Source: Odiellus spinosus (Eukaryota > Arthropoda > Arachnida > Opiliones > Phalangiidae). From it: a stretch of 64,000 bases of DNA. The stretch lies in contig OY987225.1 in the NCBI GenBank assembly GCA_963920705.1, forward strand, positions 3,050,501-3,114,500, given 5' to 3'. The notes below the pieces were generated by a model that saw only the letters and a list, made by a program, of their open reading frames with translations, was not told the origin of the DNA and did no database searches. The translations under genes were made by a program, and so were the position numbers. How positions within the stretch are numbered: position 1 is the first letter of the stretch; every line of letters begins with the position of its first letter. Of this stretch, positions 1 to 11,521 are shown piece after piece.

Positions 1-510
1 TACTGCGTGGCAGTGGCCATTCGACAGCTGCTGACCCCTGTTGGCAGAGTCACGCTCGACTATTGAGAGTCTAGGGTTCATGGCGCGCCAAGAATTAAAC
101 GGCGTTGGCGGTGCGGCGAAAATATTAGATATCGGCGGCGGCGTCAAAAATATTGCAAAGTTAAACGGTGCGCCGGCGTGTTATCGGCGGCGTCGGAGTT
201 TATAAGTCACTGCGCTACTGGGAACCGCGCTACTGGCTCCATAGACGCGTACGTGACGTCACTGCTAGCTTAGTTTTTAAGAAATAAATTTCAACGGGAG
301 TTAAAAGTAATAAATCTCCAAGTTAGTCAAAACAGAAAGAAAAAATGTATATGACCTCTTCCAGATCAGTTGTTTTATAATTATTTCAATAATGAAAAAG
401 TGAAACTTTTTATACACGTTATTGATTGTAATTATACTTATTTACCTTTTTAACAAATATAAAACGTAAAAGGTTCAAATAAACATTTGCATTGTATTTT
501 AATTGGCCTC
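1..510. other. No gene recognised; GC-rich patch then AT-rich DNA
   Basis: Positions of about 85-250 are rich in GGCGGCG-type triplets and are much more GC-rich than the rest of the window. The remainder is AT-rich without a convincing exon. I see no coding signal. Confidence 0.4.
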
Positions 511-928
511 CGAGGGGCTAGTCACTCGAGAAATCAGGTGCACAAAACCGGGGAAATCGATATCCTGATTTCCAAAAATCACTGGCAATCAGAAAAATTC
601 TGGAAAATCAGAGGAAATCACTGGTAATCAAAATAAATCAGGGGAAATCAAAAGAAATCAGAGGAAATCAAATGGAAATCACAGGAAATCAAATGGAAAT
701 CAGAAATCATTTTGGGAATCACAGGAAATCACCGGAATGAAATGGAAATCAAAGGAAATCAGATGGAAATAACCAATTTTTTTGGAAATCAAAGGAAATG
801 AAATGGCAATCAGAACAAATCACAAACTTTTTTGTAAATCCAGGAATTCACTTGGTAATCACTAGAAATCACATATTTTGGAATCGGAAATCAGGTGTAC
901 AAAATATTTTGAAGTGACTAGCCCCTCG
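511..928. mobile_element. Family-A MITE with GAAATCA internal repeats, copy 1
   Basis: Bounded by perfect inverted ends reading CGAGGGGCTAGTCACT at the left and its complement at the right. The interior is almost entirely imperfect tandem copies of a GGAAATCA-like word (variants with AAATGGAAATCA). The same ends and interior recur at 54,318-54,976. No target duplication is visible at this copy, so it may be old or its flanks may be eroded. It has no coding capacity and must be mobilised in trans if it moves. Confidence 0.75.
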
Positions 929-1142
929 TTGTACAGTTCGTTTAACCTATTACAATGTAATAGCTCTACTGAACCTATAACCTATTTATTTTTACCTTAA
1001 GCATGTATTAACTGGAATTAAAGAATCTTCGTTTATGAATGATCTGAAGAGACATCGGTCCAGCATTTTTAAATGGTATTCCTCTCGGCTTAAAAGAGAT
1101 ATAGCATTGTCTCCCTTTGGTCTGTCCTGTATAAAATATTAA

Positions 1143-1749
1143 GGGGGAAGTGAGCGGTTAATTCTGAATTCCCGGTGTTTTTGTGAACTTGTTACGGAAA
1201 AACTAAAGCCCGTAAAAATAAACGGTAAACACTATTCAAAAATAACATAATTGAACTATTTGATGAATTATTATTTAACCGAAATTCTAAACGGAAATTA
1301 AAATACTAATCGTTAAAGGTTCGACTCTTTTTGTCGTTGTTACGCGATAACTCCTGGTCCGATTTCTATCGTTTGGATTTTAATTAATAGCGACGCGAAT
1401 GAAGTACGTAATGAATGTTTATAAAAGATGACGGACTACTTGAACTATTTTATAATTAGAAGAAAGCGGGTTTTTCGGTAGTTACGAGGAAAAATCAAAG
1501 ATGTCGCTGCCTATCGAAAATCGCGATTTCGCGAAATCGACGTCCTGTTTGCGATACGGGCAACGGAAAAAAGAAATAATTCGGCCGTTTCTAGGTTTAT
1601 TGACGTCATCTCGCGTGTTTTTTACTCACTATCTTCCACTTTATATTTGTTTAGCGAAAAAAAAAATGAAATTAAAAATTTTTTTAAGAGACCAATTTCA
1701 ACGCCATCTAGGATTTTTTTCTCAAAACACAAAACCTTTTACTTCCCCC
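1143..1749. mobile_element. TTAA-flanked MITE (piggyBac- or Kolobok-like)
   Basis: TTAA at 1139-1142 and 1750-1753 flanks a 607-bp segment with perfect 9-bp inverted ends (GGGGGAAGT at the left, ACTTCCCCC at the right). TTAA duplication is a hallmark of the piggyBac and Kolobok superfamilies; assignment to either is inference. No transposase is encoded; the open frame at 1501-1827 runs out of the element and resembles nothing. Confidence 0.55.
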
Positions 1750-1929
1750 TTAACAAATTTAGCTATAATTATTTATTTCCAGGTAGTTAGTACATGCAAT
1801 ACCTCTCGCGAACCTACCTTTATTTGACAATACTCTTGAGATAACTTGCACAAAAGTAAATCCAACAGGCTGAAAAATTGTGAAAGAAAAAAAATTTAAA
1901 TAAATTCAATACGCGTGTCTTTTCAATTG

Positions 1930-2349
1930 GAATGCAATCTAACAAGTGATTTTTTATCGATTCCTTATTGTTTAAATAGGCCTAATCCACTATCTAAAAA
2001 AATTACAAACAAATATTAAACTAGAAATAAATTTAAAACTTACCCTGAAAATAGGCTTAGTGGGATTCATGGAGGTCCTGTTTTCCTCGCGTGTAAGGTC
2101 TAGCGACCAATCGCACGCGACGTAAGTCTCGTGGAGATCTGGCGTGAACGACGGGCCTTTGCTCATTGGTCGCTAGACCTTACACGGACGCGATTCAGGA
2201 TCTCCATGAATCCCGCTAAGCCTATTTTCAGGGTAAGTTTTAAATTTATTTCTAGTTTAATATTTGTATTGTAAACTTTTTATCGGTGGATTAGGCCTAT
2301 TTAAACGATAAAGAATCGATAAAAAATCACTTGTAATTAGGTTGCATTC
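1930..2349. mobile_element. Foldback element with about 200-bp arms
   Basis: The left half (AATGCAATCTAACAAGTGAT at the edge) is repeated inverted in the right half (ends in ACTTGTAATTAGGTTGCATT). The arms run almost to the centre, where a CG-richer core near 2,070-2,200 also pairs with itself (GGTCTAGCGACCAAT and its complement). This is a noncoding foldback/MITE; no clear target duplication was identified. Confidence 0.65.
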
Positions 2350-3572
2350 TCCCTTTAAAGAGATTTATATAGAAAGAGATTAATATAGAAAGAGGACATA
2401 CAGTTTCTATTAAATTTTGGGTAGCTTGTCAATTTAAACGAAGCGGTGCTTAGTGCGTCTAAAACCTAAAGTCAACAGCGAATAAAACATTATACCAAAC
2501 AAATATGGTGTAAATCTGTTTAATGATCTAAATCCACCTATTGCAATAAACTTAGCTTTTTTTAAGTGCAATTATTTTACAATATATTTTGTATTACTTT
2601 AGTATTTTTTAAACTTTAATACAACTAACAAACTTTTGGCATAAAAGTCGTTATCGACTTAGCCTAATACAGAAAAAATGTTTCTTGATTAATAAGGGAA
2701 TGAAAATAAATTATTATTATTGATATTTGCCTTGGAAGGAAGGCCCACAATGTTATACTATAGGGAAATCGTCGAGCTGGATGTCGTTTAATTTGAGTTA
2801 TTTAGTGGGTTTTCTAGAAAGTTCGTCTCGTTCCACTCTCTCCTTTAGTTCGTTTATTTGTATTTGGACCGTTACTTCCATTTCCCTTTGTGTCAAAGGT
2901 CAGGATGGAAGACGTTTATCAAAGACGCATCTACTTGAAGAAAGTCAGTGAGGTGCAACAACAATCCTGATAGTATGCGGTGTTGCAGTAGAGCAAAGAC
3001 AGTTTGAAGGTGTCCATTGCCACCGCAATATGTCAGCATTCTGGAACGGTTAACTTACGAGGTATCCGCTTGTTTAGTGCCCTTGGGAAGGAATGACGGC
3101 ATTTTCGGGTTTAAACCCATATCTTGTAAACAATCGTCCGAGTCCCTATAACCGCGGTGACGTCTGCTAGCCCGACATCAATCGTTTTCAGTTCTGTTTG
3201 CTTTACAAGCGCGTGAGTGAGTATTCGGGCAACTTCATTGTTACCGTAGTAAAATACAATAATAAGGTCAACTCATATAGTATATGTTGCTGGTTGTTGT
3301 GAAAATTAGCATCGGATTGAGAACGAAAAAGATTTGTAGCACAATGTCTTTGTACTATTCAACTTGAATGTATGTTTCATCTTCAATGACTATAAGTCAG
3401 ACACTGTGCGCGTTTCCCACGAGTGGTTCTACCACGTAGTTTCATTAGCAAGATGCACAGTGCAGTTTTTGTCCATCGAACCTCGTTTTTTTAACTTTCA
3501 AGCGATGCAGTCGTCAAGAATGCCATATCTCAAATTCACTGAGGTTAACACCTTGCAGTCTATCATTTCTAG
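2350..3572. other. No gene recognised
   Basis: AT-rich in the first half, more balanced from 2,720 to 3,560. The balanced part adjoins the BEL/Pao gag relic and may be decayed retroelement DNA, but I cannot align it to a known domain. Confidence 0.35.
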
Positions 3573-3890
3573 TTAACTGCTTGAATTGTTGGAAACTGTA
3601 GCTGAGAAAAGGTCATGGAAGGGGAACCAATCTACATAGCTACCTCCAAACACCGGTAACTCCAACTTGGGTAACTCCGCTGTTGGTTGAATTACTGGAG
3701 CGTTGTTATTGATCGTAGTAAAGAGTATGACCAGTGTTTCAATGCGCGTGATAAACAGCTGGTACTCTCCTTCATGTACATCAAATTCCTCTGGTTTGCA
3801 TATTGCCATGATGTTATCTTGTACTGCTTCTAGTTCTTGAGTGAAAGCGGCTGCCTTTTCCTTGTACAACGCTGATGCGACAGAGATCAA
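3573..3890 (-). pseudogene. BEL/Pao retrotransposon Gag fragment
   Basis: The minus-strand frame of 105 residues has the DUF1759-type Gag signature of BEL/Pao elements: an acidic helical stretch followed by LPKLELPVFGGSYVDWFPF, then a DLFSATV motif. In intact elements this region continues for several hundred residues; here the frame stops right after the motif, and the DNA further along on that strand shows only short broken frames. No LTRs or pol were found beside it. It is a dead relic and is not obviously joined to the BEL/Pao integrase relic at 30.6-31.3 kb, which lies on the other strand. Confidence 0.7.
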
Positions 3891-5000
3891 TGGTGTATTG
3901 TTATGAGAATTGGCAACGGCTTCGAGTCTTGTAACTTAATAAATATATCTAATTTGATAAGCGTTAACTTTGCATAAAAAAAAAAACAAGGTATGACTGA
4001 GCACCCACATGCAATCCCACTGGTGATGCTCTGCGTTTTGAGGGCCTCGACTGCTGACCTTGCATCAGTATCCCGTTTCTATGGTGGTAGAGTCATTTCC
4101 GTTGCCTAAATCCTTTTGGTCCGAGACATTGGACGTATCGTTAGGAATAAAGATCGTTGTGTGACATTTATAAAATCTGGTATAACAAATAATTTGTTTA
4201 TTCCGAATTCGTTGGATTCGTCGCTTTCTTGGTCCGAATTTCCTTTGTTGCGGCTAGTAAATCTCCTTTATTGCTATAAATACCGTTGAAATAACTGTTC
4301 TTTGGCCTTGACGTTTGCCCTTGGTTATTTCTTAAAATAACTTCTTCGTTGACTTCTATAATTAACAGGGCTTCGGACTGAATGCTCACCACTATCCGCA
4401 GAACGTTGGAATTTGTCTTTTTCGTCGTTGAAGTTAAAAAAATCTCACTCTCATGAGGGCATCCTGAACTATCCATGAATCATTCGAGAGAATTCCCTTT
4501 AGTTATAGCGTTCCGATCCCACATTAAAAAGCTACCGCGTACTTAATTATCGGATATCATAGTCAGGGTTTAATTTCATTGAGGAGGTTTACATTACAAT
4601 GGGTGGTAGCTACGGCCGGCCGAGAATGAAGCCACGATGCTTCGCTGTAAACTCCGAGGTTTCGAACGAATGTATTGATATAGATAATCGGTGCATCTCT
4701 ATGCCCGATATAAGTGGATGGGTGCTAAATATGTAATTACTTCTCCTTAACTGTATATTTACTTTCCGCTGCACCGTAATCTTTTCTATGAAAAATTTTC
4801 CCAAAAAACTTATTTTAAAGGGTGAATAAAGAGTCGCAAGTGATATTACACCATTTTTTAATTGTTAATATATAAATTATTACTTGGAAATCAATTTTCA
4901 ACTTATAAGAAAGGTACGCTTAAGGCGTACGAATCATTGGAGACTATATTATTCTAAACAATGGACAGCTATCTTCTAGACTGGCGCGTAGGGACGTTTT
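3891..5000. other. No gene recognised
   Basis: AT-rich DNA. The minus frames at 4,198-4,476 and 4,610-4,804 have no recognisable domain and no splice context that I trust. Confidence 0.3.
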
Positions 5001-5004
5001 CGAG

Positions 5005-5230
5005 GTAAGGTTCCTTTTGCGCAGTATTTCATTTGCGCAGGTTTCCATTTCAGCAGTTTCCATTTGCCCTTTTCCATTTGCGCAGTCTTCATTTGCAGGG
5101 TATGTTAGGTTAGGTTAGTTAATCATTCGAACTAGCCTGTCCCTCTTGTGGACAGCTCGAATGGCAAACTGCGCAATTGGAACCGCGCAAATGGAAATGC
5201 GCAAGTGGGAAACTGCGCATACCGTTTTCG
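5005..5230. repeat. Clustered TTTCCATTTGCGCAG direct and inverted repeats
   Basis: The word CATTTGCGCAG and variants occurs several times on the plus strand from 5,030 to 5,095 and in inverted form from 5,165 to 5,220 (GCGCAAATGGAAA). A short TTAGGTTAGG run sits between them at 5,105. The arrangement suggests a small foldback element with repetitive arms. Confidence 0.5.
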
Positions 5231-5596
5231 ATGGTGGTAAATAATAAATTAGATTTTGGTGCCCCATGGAATTTATATGCGCTCAACTCGATCGTATTTG
5301 GCACCCTTTAAAAGATTTTGGTTGGGGTACTTTTTACCCTGTACCCCCGTTCCTACGCAACTGTTAATAGATAAAGATGAATAAAAAAGCGTCCTCTATC
5401 TGCCCAAACAGTCCGGGAATAAGAATGGCAGGCTTTATTATTCATTATCATCTATTAAGATAGTAGTTAGTTGCCATGATGGAGAATTTTAAATGGAGCT
5501 TAATCGGTGTTTCCGAGTTAGTACTATTTCAACGATTAAGAATCATTAAAAATCACTCGTTTGTATACATTAATTATCATTAAAAGGTGTTAACTA

Positions 5597-5900
5597 CTTA
5601 CAACTCATTGTAACAAACCGTGACCCCTGGAATTTTTAACTGGTGATCAATGACTACGTCGGCGTCTACTGAAGTTTTGTACGAGAAGTAATGATCCAGG
5701 AATTGCACTAGGTTGTAAGTGCATGTAGCGCTGCATATTAAGTACACGAGCAGCCTGGTTCGCTTTTGCAAAATATTTTCCTTTAGCCGCTTGTATTCTA
5801 AGGACATCTTTCCACGTTCCTTCCTCATCAGAAGTAAAAGGCCATCTCTTCCGATAAATAATAGCACTTTCCAAACAATGATACCCAATCCTAACAAACA
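5597..5900 (-). CDS. Probable DEG/ENaC sodium channel exon (N-terminal TM1 region)
   Basis: The minus frame encodes a hydrophobic segment (LLVYLICSATCTYNLVQFL), then a DHYFSYKTSVDADVVIDHQL stretch, then IPGVTVCYN. This is the pattern after the first membrane helix of the DEG/ENaC/ASIC family, where the consensus is a Y-x-Y entry into the extracellular domain followed by FPAVTICN. The exon is bounded on the minus strand by an acceptor (TTTGTTAG near 5,900) and a strong donor (GTAAGT just after CYNE). An upstream ATG at 5,933 in the same frame could instead be the start. These channels are trimeric cation channels of the plasma membrane. I did not find the cysteine-rich extracellular exons or TM2, which should lie below 5.6 kb or were lost; the gene may be a fragment. 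Confidence 0.55.
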
Positions 5901-6196
5901 AAAAAAAATGACAGCCACTTTAGGGACCGTCATTTAAGTATTTTTTTCTATCAATAGGTTTAAGTATTTGATGCAAGAATATATTTTATTACAACTCCTA
6001 ACCAGACTTCTAACCATAGCATTTAGAGTGTTATGATTCACCTAAACTATAGAAATTATACAGAATTAATCAAAGAGTAGACGATTAGTTTAATTTAGGG
6101 TTAAATTAACAATATGGTTCAGAAAGAGAATTTTGAAGAATGAAAATGTGTGTATGATTCATTTTTCTACAATAGTATTTTTAACTTGGATGAATT

Positions 6197-6300
6197 TATA
6201 GGTTAACACGGAACTTTCAATTTCGATGCGCGTATTTTCATGATGTGAACTAAAATGAGACTGATGCGAGTTCGTCTCACTAAAGAATGATCAGTGATGG
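6197..6300. repeat. Left copy of a 103-bp direct duplication flanking a MITE
   Basis: The segment from TATAGGTTAACACGG to GATCAGTGATGG is repeated nearly identically at 6,644-6,746, with the family-C MITE exactly between. Far longer than a normal target duplication; see findings. Confidence 0.8.
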
Positions 6301-6642
6301 AAAGAATAGATTCAACACAAGAATATCGAACCGTACGTTATACCTCTGGTATAACGCTAGTTACGAACGGGAGGAGCTTACTAGATTTGACGTTATACGC
6401 GTTATGATTTTCACCCTATCACGAGCTTTCGAGGTCGGCGACAGAGTTAGCTCTGCCGCCAACGCCTATCCCAGCAGCCTGATATCCTCCCCCCCCCCGC
6501 ACTTATCGTAGAAAACCGCCAATCGCTTCCTGCGCACGTGACATGAGGCGCGGCGTAAGACCTCCGTAGGCTCCACCCGCTTGAGACTAGTGCGCGGACA
6601 AAGGTATAGCTCTTCCATATTCTTATCTTAAATCTATTGTTG
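6301..6642. mobile_element. Family-C MITE, copy 1
   Basis: Shares ends and interior with the copies at 24,254, 35,739 and 62,830. The left end reads AAAGAATAGATTCAACACAA and the right end is its near complement. The interior has a GC-rich part (6,425-6,560) with a C8-10 tract. Noncoding. Confidence 0.75.
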
Positions 6643-6643
6643 C

Positions 6644-6746
6644 TATAGGTTAACACGGAACTTTCAATTTCGATGCGCGTATTTCCATGATGTGACTAAA
6701 ATGAGACTGATGCGAGTTCGTCTCACTAAAGAAGGATCAGTGATGG
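6644..6746. repeat. Right copy of the 103-bp direct duplication
   Basis: Near-identical to 6,197-6,300, with a few base changes and one missing base (GTGAACTAAA versus GTGACTAAA). Confidence 0.8.
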
Positions 6747-7964
6747 TAAACTTAGAAGAGAGCTAGAAGTTAGACTACTAATGAAAATGATACAAAATCT
6801 GTGCAACCTTATTTGGTTCAAAGTTGAATATTTTTTAAAAGGCTTAATATTGAATTCTAGTTCCTTCTAGTTATCCGTTATTAAATACTAGAAATTCATT
6901 CTTCATTATGGTTTCACTATCATCCGCTGACAGCAGTCAGAACTGCTTCTAAAATATAACACGCTTCAAGGCCCTTCATAAGGCGCGGCAAAACGTCTAT
7001 ATCACGGTTTTCAAAATCATTAAAGATGTTCAAAATCTTTTCGTCTGTACGCTGATAGTTTGTACGCCTTTTTGGTAGCTTTGATCCACTTATGTACTGC
7101 TCAAAGACAACATCTCGCCTCTTAGGTTTTTAGCAATATATAACATTGATAAAAAATTCCTAAACCCTTAACCATTTTTCAACAGATTTTTTTATTTTCG
7201 GGGTGTACGTTTAAAAATGAATTAAACAACAAACTGAACCGAGGACCAAATTGGCCAGCCTAAGAAAGAGCTCCACCCATCGATCCTAAACAAACCTTTG
7301 TAAAATGTTATTGTCTATTTCGAATTCACATTACTGACGGGAGAGAAGGAAAAACCTATTTTTGTTTGCTCGGTTACGACCATGGCTTCGCAGAATGGAA
7401 ATAAGGTCTACATTCCCCTTCCTACCCCCTACCATAAATGAAGTCACCAAAGCTCTTTAGCCTGTCTCACACTGGCCAGATTTTCATGTCAGTATCAGTT
7501 GCCATGGACATTTCAAATTTCCCTACAGAAAATTTGAAGGCAATGCAATGGCGAAAATGATGTTGAAGTTGGCGTTGTGTTGCTGAGGTGTGGAACGCTT
7601 CATCAAAAGAATACACCACTTTGCTCTTTTTTTTGTTAACAGCGCGTAACAGTGATGTTTTTGCACCCGTACGGGGGCTAAGTTCATATCCACAAGCGAT
7701 GGGGGGGTCAGTTGAGTTTTAGAAACTACGCAGGTATGAGGACTGGGAATTGCCCACGCAACGGATGTAGAAGGGAAAGGGGAAGGACCATACCGTCGCG
7801 GACCATTCGCAACACTCCCTATGGACAAGGGACCTGCGATTCGATCAGGGCAATACCCAGACCTTGCCACTGAGACGCCAGTTTACAGGAGTGCGCCACC
7901 ACTCCCGGCCACTTTGCTCTTCCACTGTGCGCATGCCCGCGCTCGAAACGCTTACTAGTGGCGA
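6747..7964. other. No gene recognised
   Basis: AT-rich to 7,500, then GC-richer. The frame at 7,523-7,870 (minus) has no domain. The GC-richer part grades into the family-E repeat and is probably mobile-element sequence. Confidence 0.3.
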
Positions 7965-8082
7965 AAAAAAACGTCCGCTAGGTGAGGCGCGCGTAGTGCC
8001 CTGCGTACTACCCCATGCAGGTTTTTTTTTCCCTGCCATTTTCACCAAGCGAAAGTTCGCCCTATATGCCGCTAATATACCC
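7965..8082 (+). repeat. Family-E interspersed repeat, copy 1
   Basis: The block containing CCCCATGCAGG, CCCTGCCATTTTCACC and GCGAAAGTTCGCCCTAT is found inverted at 19,896-20,010. The two copies are clearly homologous but diverged. Element type unknown. Confidence 0.65.
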
Positions 8083-9337
8083 CGCAGAATAAAACGGGGT
8101 AGGATTTTTGGGATAAATTTCCGAAAAACGGTTATTTTATAAAATCTCCACGAGGTGATATTTTTAATCGCGGTAGCTGAAAATGATATATTGGCTAAAC
8201 TCGAACTATTTTCTATAAAATTGATTTTTAATTTAGTGACTTAAATATTTTTATTGTATTAAAGAAACTGATATTCTACGAAGTACCAGTCACTTTACAA
8301 TAATTTCATTATAGAAATATACTTTAATATTTATTAATGAATGGGTATTTTTTTAGTACTAGTGGTTTTAGCCAAATGAGTTTTAAGAATTCCAAAGATA
8401 ATTAAACTAACAAAATTTTCGAGTGAATATGGGGCCAGAACAGTTGTTTCAGAATCAGTTCATGATCGAAAAAGCGTTAATTTTCTATATTTGTTATTTT
8501 TGTTACAATTCTTTAAGTTTTAAACAAAGATAAAACGTTATAAAAAATGAAAATAAATGCTAATTTACCGATACAATAAAATGATAACCGAGTATACAGA
8601 AAGATGCGCGCATCAGCAGTTGTTCGGAGCTCAGACCACTGGGCAGTGCGCGACACTCGAATTTTCTAAGTTGAGGCTAGCGCAAGCCTAAAGGAGAGGT
8701 CAACGTGGAAAACGAGTTTCTTAATTCATCCCAAGTTGAGACTGAGCTCATCTCCAAAAAACAGATAGTGTGCGTTAGCCTTTAGAGGACTTTTCAGAAA
8801 AATGGCTTACTGCAATTTGTTGAATCTTTTTGTCTGAACTTGCGAGAACGGGTTATGAACACGGTTAAATTTTAACCTGGTTCTCCACATGATAAAACTG
8901 GTTTAGTCGGAGTAAGTTGAATTTTGATGTTAAATGGAAGACCCCCAAATCCCATCTTTTGTGCAGTAAAAGCATTAGTAAATAGAATATTACGTGACAG
9001 TTTGATCGTTGTTGTTCGAGTTGCTCTCATTTTCACGTATCGAACGTTTTCTTTTCCCCGTAGCGATTAAAGAAACCTATCTTCTACTCTCTGAAATGCT
9101 GAATGTTGGTTTTATGTATCCTTTGATATAAAAACGATCGATTTCTGGTAACGGTCCTTTTATATTTTCTAACAAAGAATACGGTAGCAAATACAATATA
9201 GGTGCTTATTTTTCCGCGAATTTAAAAGCCACTCTGTCACTATAAAAATCGACTTTTCTCACCCGTATTATAAATAACACATTGAACATAAGTCTGACAA
9301 ACAATTTAAAAAAAATTATGATAGGCATAGAAGAAAT
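8083..9337. other. No gene recognised
   Basis: AT-rich noncoding DNA with one GC-richer stretch at 8,600-8,780. No open frame of note. Confidence 0.35.
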
Positions 9338-10040
9338 CCCATGTTTAAAGGAAGATTATTAGGTGAAAATTTCGTACCAATTTTAATTTTTTATCTGATT
9401 CCTTGCAATTAAATATATCCTGCTGAATTTTTTCACATTTTTTAAAAAATTATTTCGATGAGAATTAATTATTTAAAACTTAATTTTGCTTAGCTATGTG
9501 TTTGAATTTTTCACTGTTGCCAAAGGACCAATCAGAGCTAAGAGCCAATGACAGGAGACTCTATCGAAGTTAGATCGTAGAACTCCTAGCGACATCTAGG
9601 TGATAATATAAAGATCTTGGTTTTAATTGAAGATTTGAAATAGAATAGTTTACTAATTTTCTCCAAAAGAAGCAGCAGTAACTTTTTAAAAACTATAAGC
9701 TTTGCTAGTAACGAGCTTTGGATGATAATGATGCCTACAATCTTTTATAAACCTAATTTTCATAAAAATCAAATCCAAAATTTAAACTACGTTATCACCT
9801 AGATGTCGCTAGGGTTTCTTTTTATCTTAGTAAGTCGGGGGATGAGTCCTTGGTTCTGATTGGCTTCTTGGCAATAGCAGAAAAATTCAAATGCATGTTT
9901 AGGATATAAAACTTTAAAAAATATTTTCTAATAGTATTTGTACTTCAAAAATTATGAAAAAATTCAGGGGAGCATATTTTTACATAAGGAATCAGAAAAA
10001 AAATACTTCATTTCAGCTAATAGTATCCCTTTAAAATTCC
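9338..10040. mobile_element. Foldback element, about 0.7 kb
   Basis: The left arm from 9,338 (TTTAAAGGAAGATTATTAGG) pairs with the right arm ending near 10,040 (CTAATAGTATCCCTTTAAA). Inner parts also pair: CACCTAGATGTCGCTAG at the right with CTAGCGACATCTAGGTG at the left, and ATCTGATTCCTTG with AAGGAATCAGA. The arms are diverged, implying age. Noncoding. Confidence 0.65.
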
Positions 10041-10375
10041 AAAGTTATCGGCTAAATTTTGGTTCCGCCAATAATCACTGTACAAACGAATTATTATACA
10101 AAGTGGTTTAGATCAAAAAACTCAATAGCTTCAAGGGAAGGATAAAATTAACACTGAGGGCGTGCTAGTCTAATTAATTCATTCAAAACTCTCGCACTCG
10201 AGTTTGAATAATGAATGAATTAGCTTAACACGCACCAGACGCAAGCGTTCTATGTTAATTTTCTCCCTCGTTAGAAGCTATTGGTTGACAATTGTGGAAT
10301 ATCATGTTCCTAAAAGTATATTACTGATTTTAATAAAGGTGTTATCCTTTATTAACTTTCATCAAATATGTTATC

Positions 10376-10680
10376 AAGAATCCATTCAGGTTCCATAAGA
10401 ATATGGGAGGGCCGCGGTTCAATAACCATCCTTCCAAACTTTGTAGCAAAAGTTCGTCCGCTTCGAATCGATTTTTCAAGTAAATTATATTATTAACCCG
10501 CGCCACTAACGACCTTGACATAATATTTTGGGTAATAAAAATGGAGCCGACCGAAAAAAGATCTAAGCGTACAAATGTTGCGAAAATTGCGGACGAACTT
10601 TTGTTACAAAGTTTGGGAGGATGGTACCAGAGGCTAAAGCTATGCTCCCATATTCTTATGGAACCTGAATGGATTCTTGA
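10376..10680. repeat. Inverted repeat with about 90-bp arms
   Basis: 10,376-10,468 (CATTCAGGTTCCATAAGAAT through AAAAGTTCGTCCGC) recurs inverted at about 10,587-10,680. The right arm lies inside the open frame at 10,541-10,873. Confidence 0.65.
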
Positions 10681-10873
10681 TGTTACCTATTTCTTGGCAC
10701 TTTTTAGGATCATTACTTTCGCGGTCCAGGGTATATTAACTCGGGTAAATAAAGGATTCCAAGATTCGAATAAATCCTCACACTCTCAGTTCAAAAAGAG
10801 AGCCAGGATTGGTGGCAATACGGAACAATGTGACAAGACAATCACAAATATAAGTTCGCAGCAATTGAGTTAA
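10541..10873 (+). CDS. Unrecognised 110-residue open frame
   Basis: Starts with ATG after ATAAAA and has a basic N-terminus (KRSKR), a mid-section with possible hydrophobic helices (TYFLALFRIITFAV) and a polar tail. I recognise no family. Part of it is one arm of an inverted repeat, which argues for a repeat-derived or chance frame rather than a conserved gene. Confidence 0.2.
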   Translation: MEPTEKRSKRTNVAKIADELLLQSLGGWYQRLKLCSHILMEPEWILDVTYFLALFRIITFAVQGILTRVNKGFQDSNKSSHSQFKKRARIGGNTEQCDKTITNISSQQLS

Positions 10874-11032
10874 TTAAATTCACCCGAAAAACAAAAATAG
10901 TTTAGATTTATCACGCTCCGAACAATTACATGTTATTGCTAATGAAGTAGTGAGATTATATTTACCACGCTCAATATCGAAAATTTCTTTCTCAGTTTTA
11001 TTACATAAATGTTTTACCTATCACTGCTTATA

Positions 11033-11519
11033 CCCTCTTCAGACGATCATAAAATAAGCCGAGTTCGGTTTATTTTAAGCCAAAATAAACTGAAGTTTAA
11101 ACTGGTTTAAAAGCTTACGACCTATGTTTTCAGACGAGAAACAAAACAAGCTGAAATTTAATAGCAATATGTTTCCCGCCAAAAATATGGGATTTGATTT
11201 TTTGAAAGTAAATTACCTTTGAGATTTATTTTCCAATATTTTGAACCTTTATTTCATAATCAGTTCGTTCACAATCATTTTTTAAAAGCGGAGAAAAGGT
11301 TGAGGCGGAGAAATTAAGCCGCGCGCGCGGGAAGAGCTAAGCCTAATTTGACGTAATTAGGCTTAGCTTTTCCCGCGCGCGGATGGCGTTGGTTCATTTT
11401 TTAACCGCGGTTTCGGTTTGAATCTGGGTTTTAAATTTACACCGTCTGAAACACTAACCCTGGTTTAAAAATGAACTTTGGTTTACTAAACCCAGTTTTA
11501 TAGGCTCGTCTGAAGAGGG
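11033..11519. mobile_element. MITE with CCCTCTTCAGACGA ends and a GC hairpin core
   Basis: A 14-bp perfect terminal inverted repeat (CCCTCTTCAGACGA) is flanked by TA on both sides, as in Tc1/mariner-type insertions, although a PIF/Harbinger origin is not excluded. Subterminal parts also pair in inverted form. The middle (11,320-11,385) is a strong hairpin: GCGCGCGGGAAGAGCTAAGC pairs with its near-perfect complement around a short loop. Confidence 0.65.
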
Positions 11520-11521
11520 TA

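Noticed and set aside
1501-1827. 108-residue plus frame
   Set aside because: It starts inside the TTAA-flanked MITE and ends outside it; no domain.
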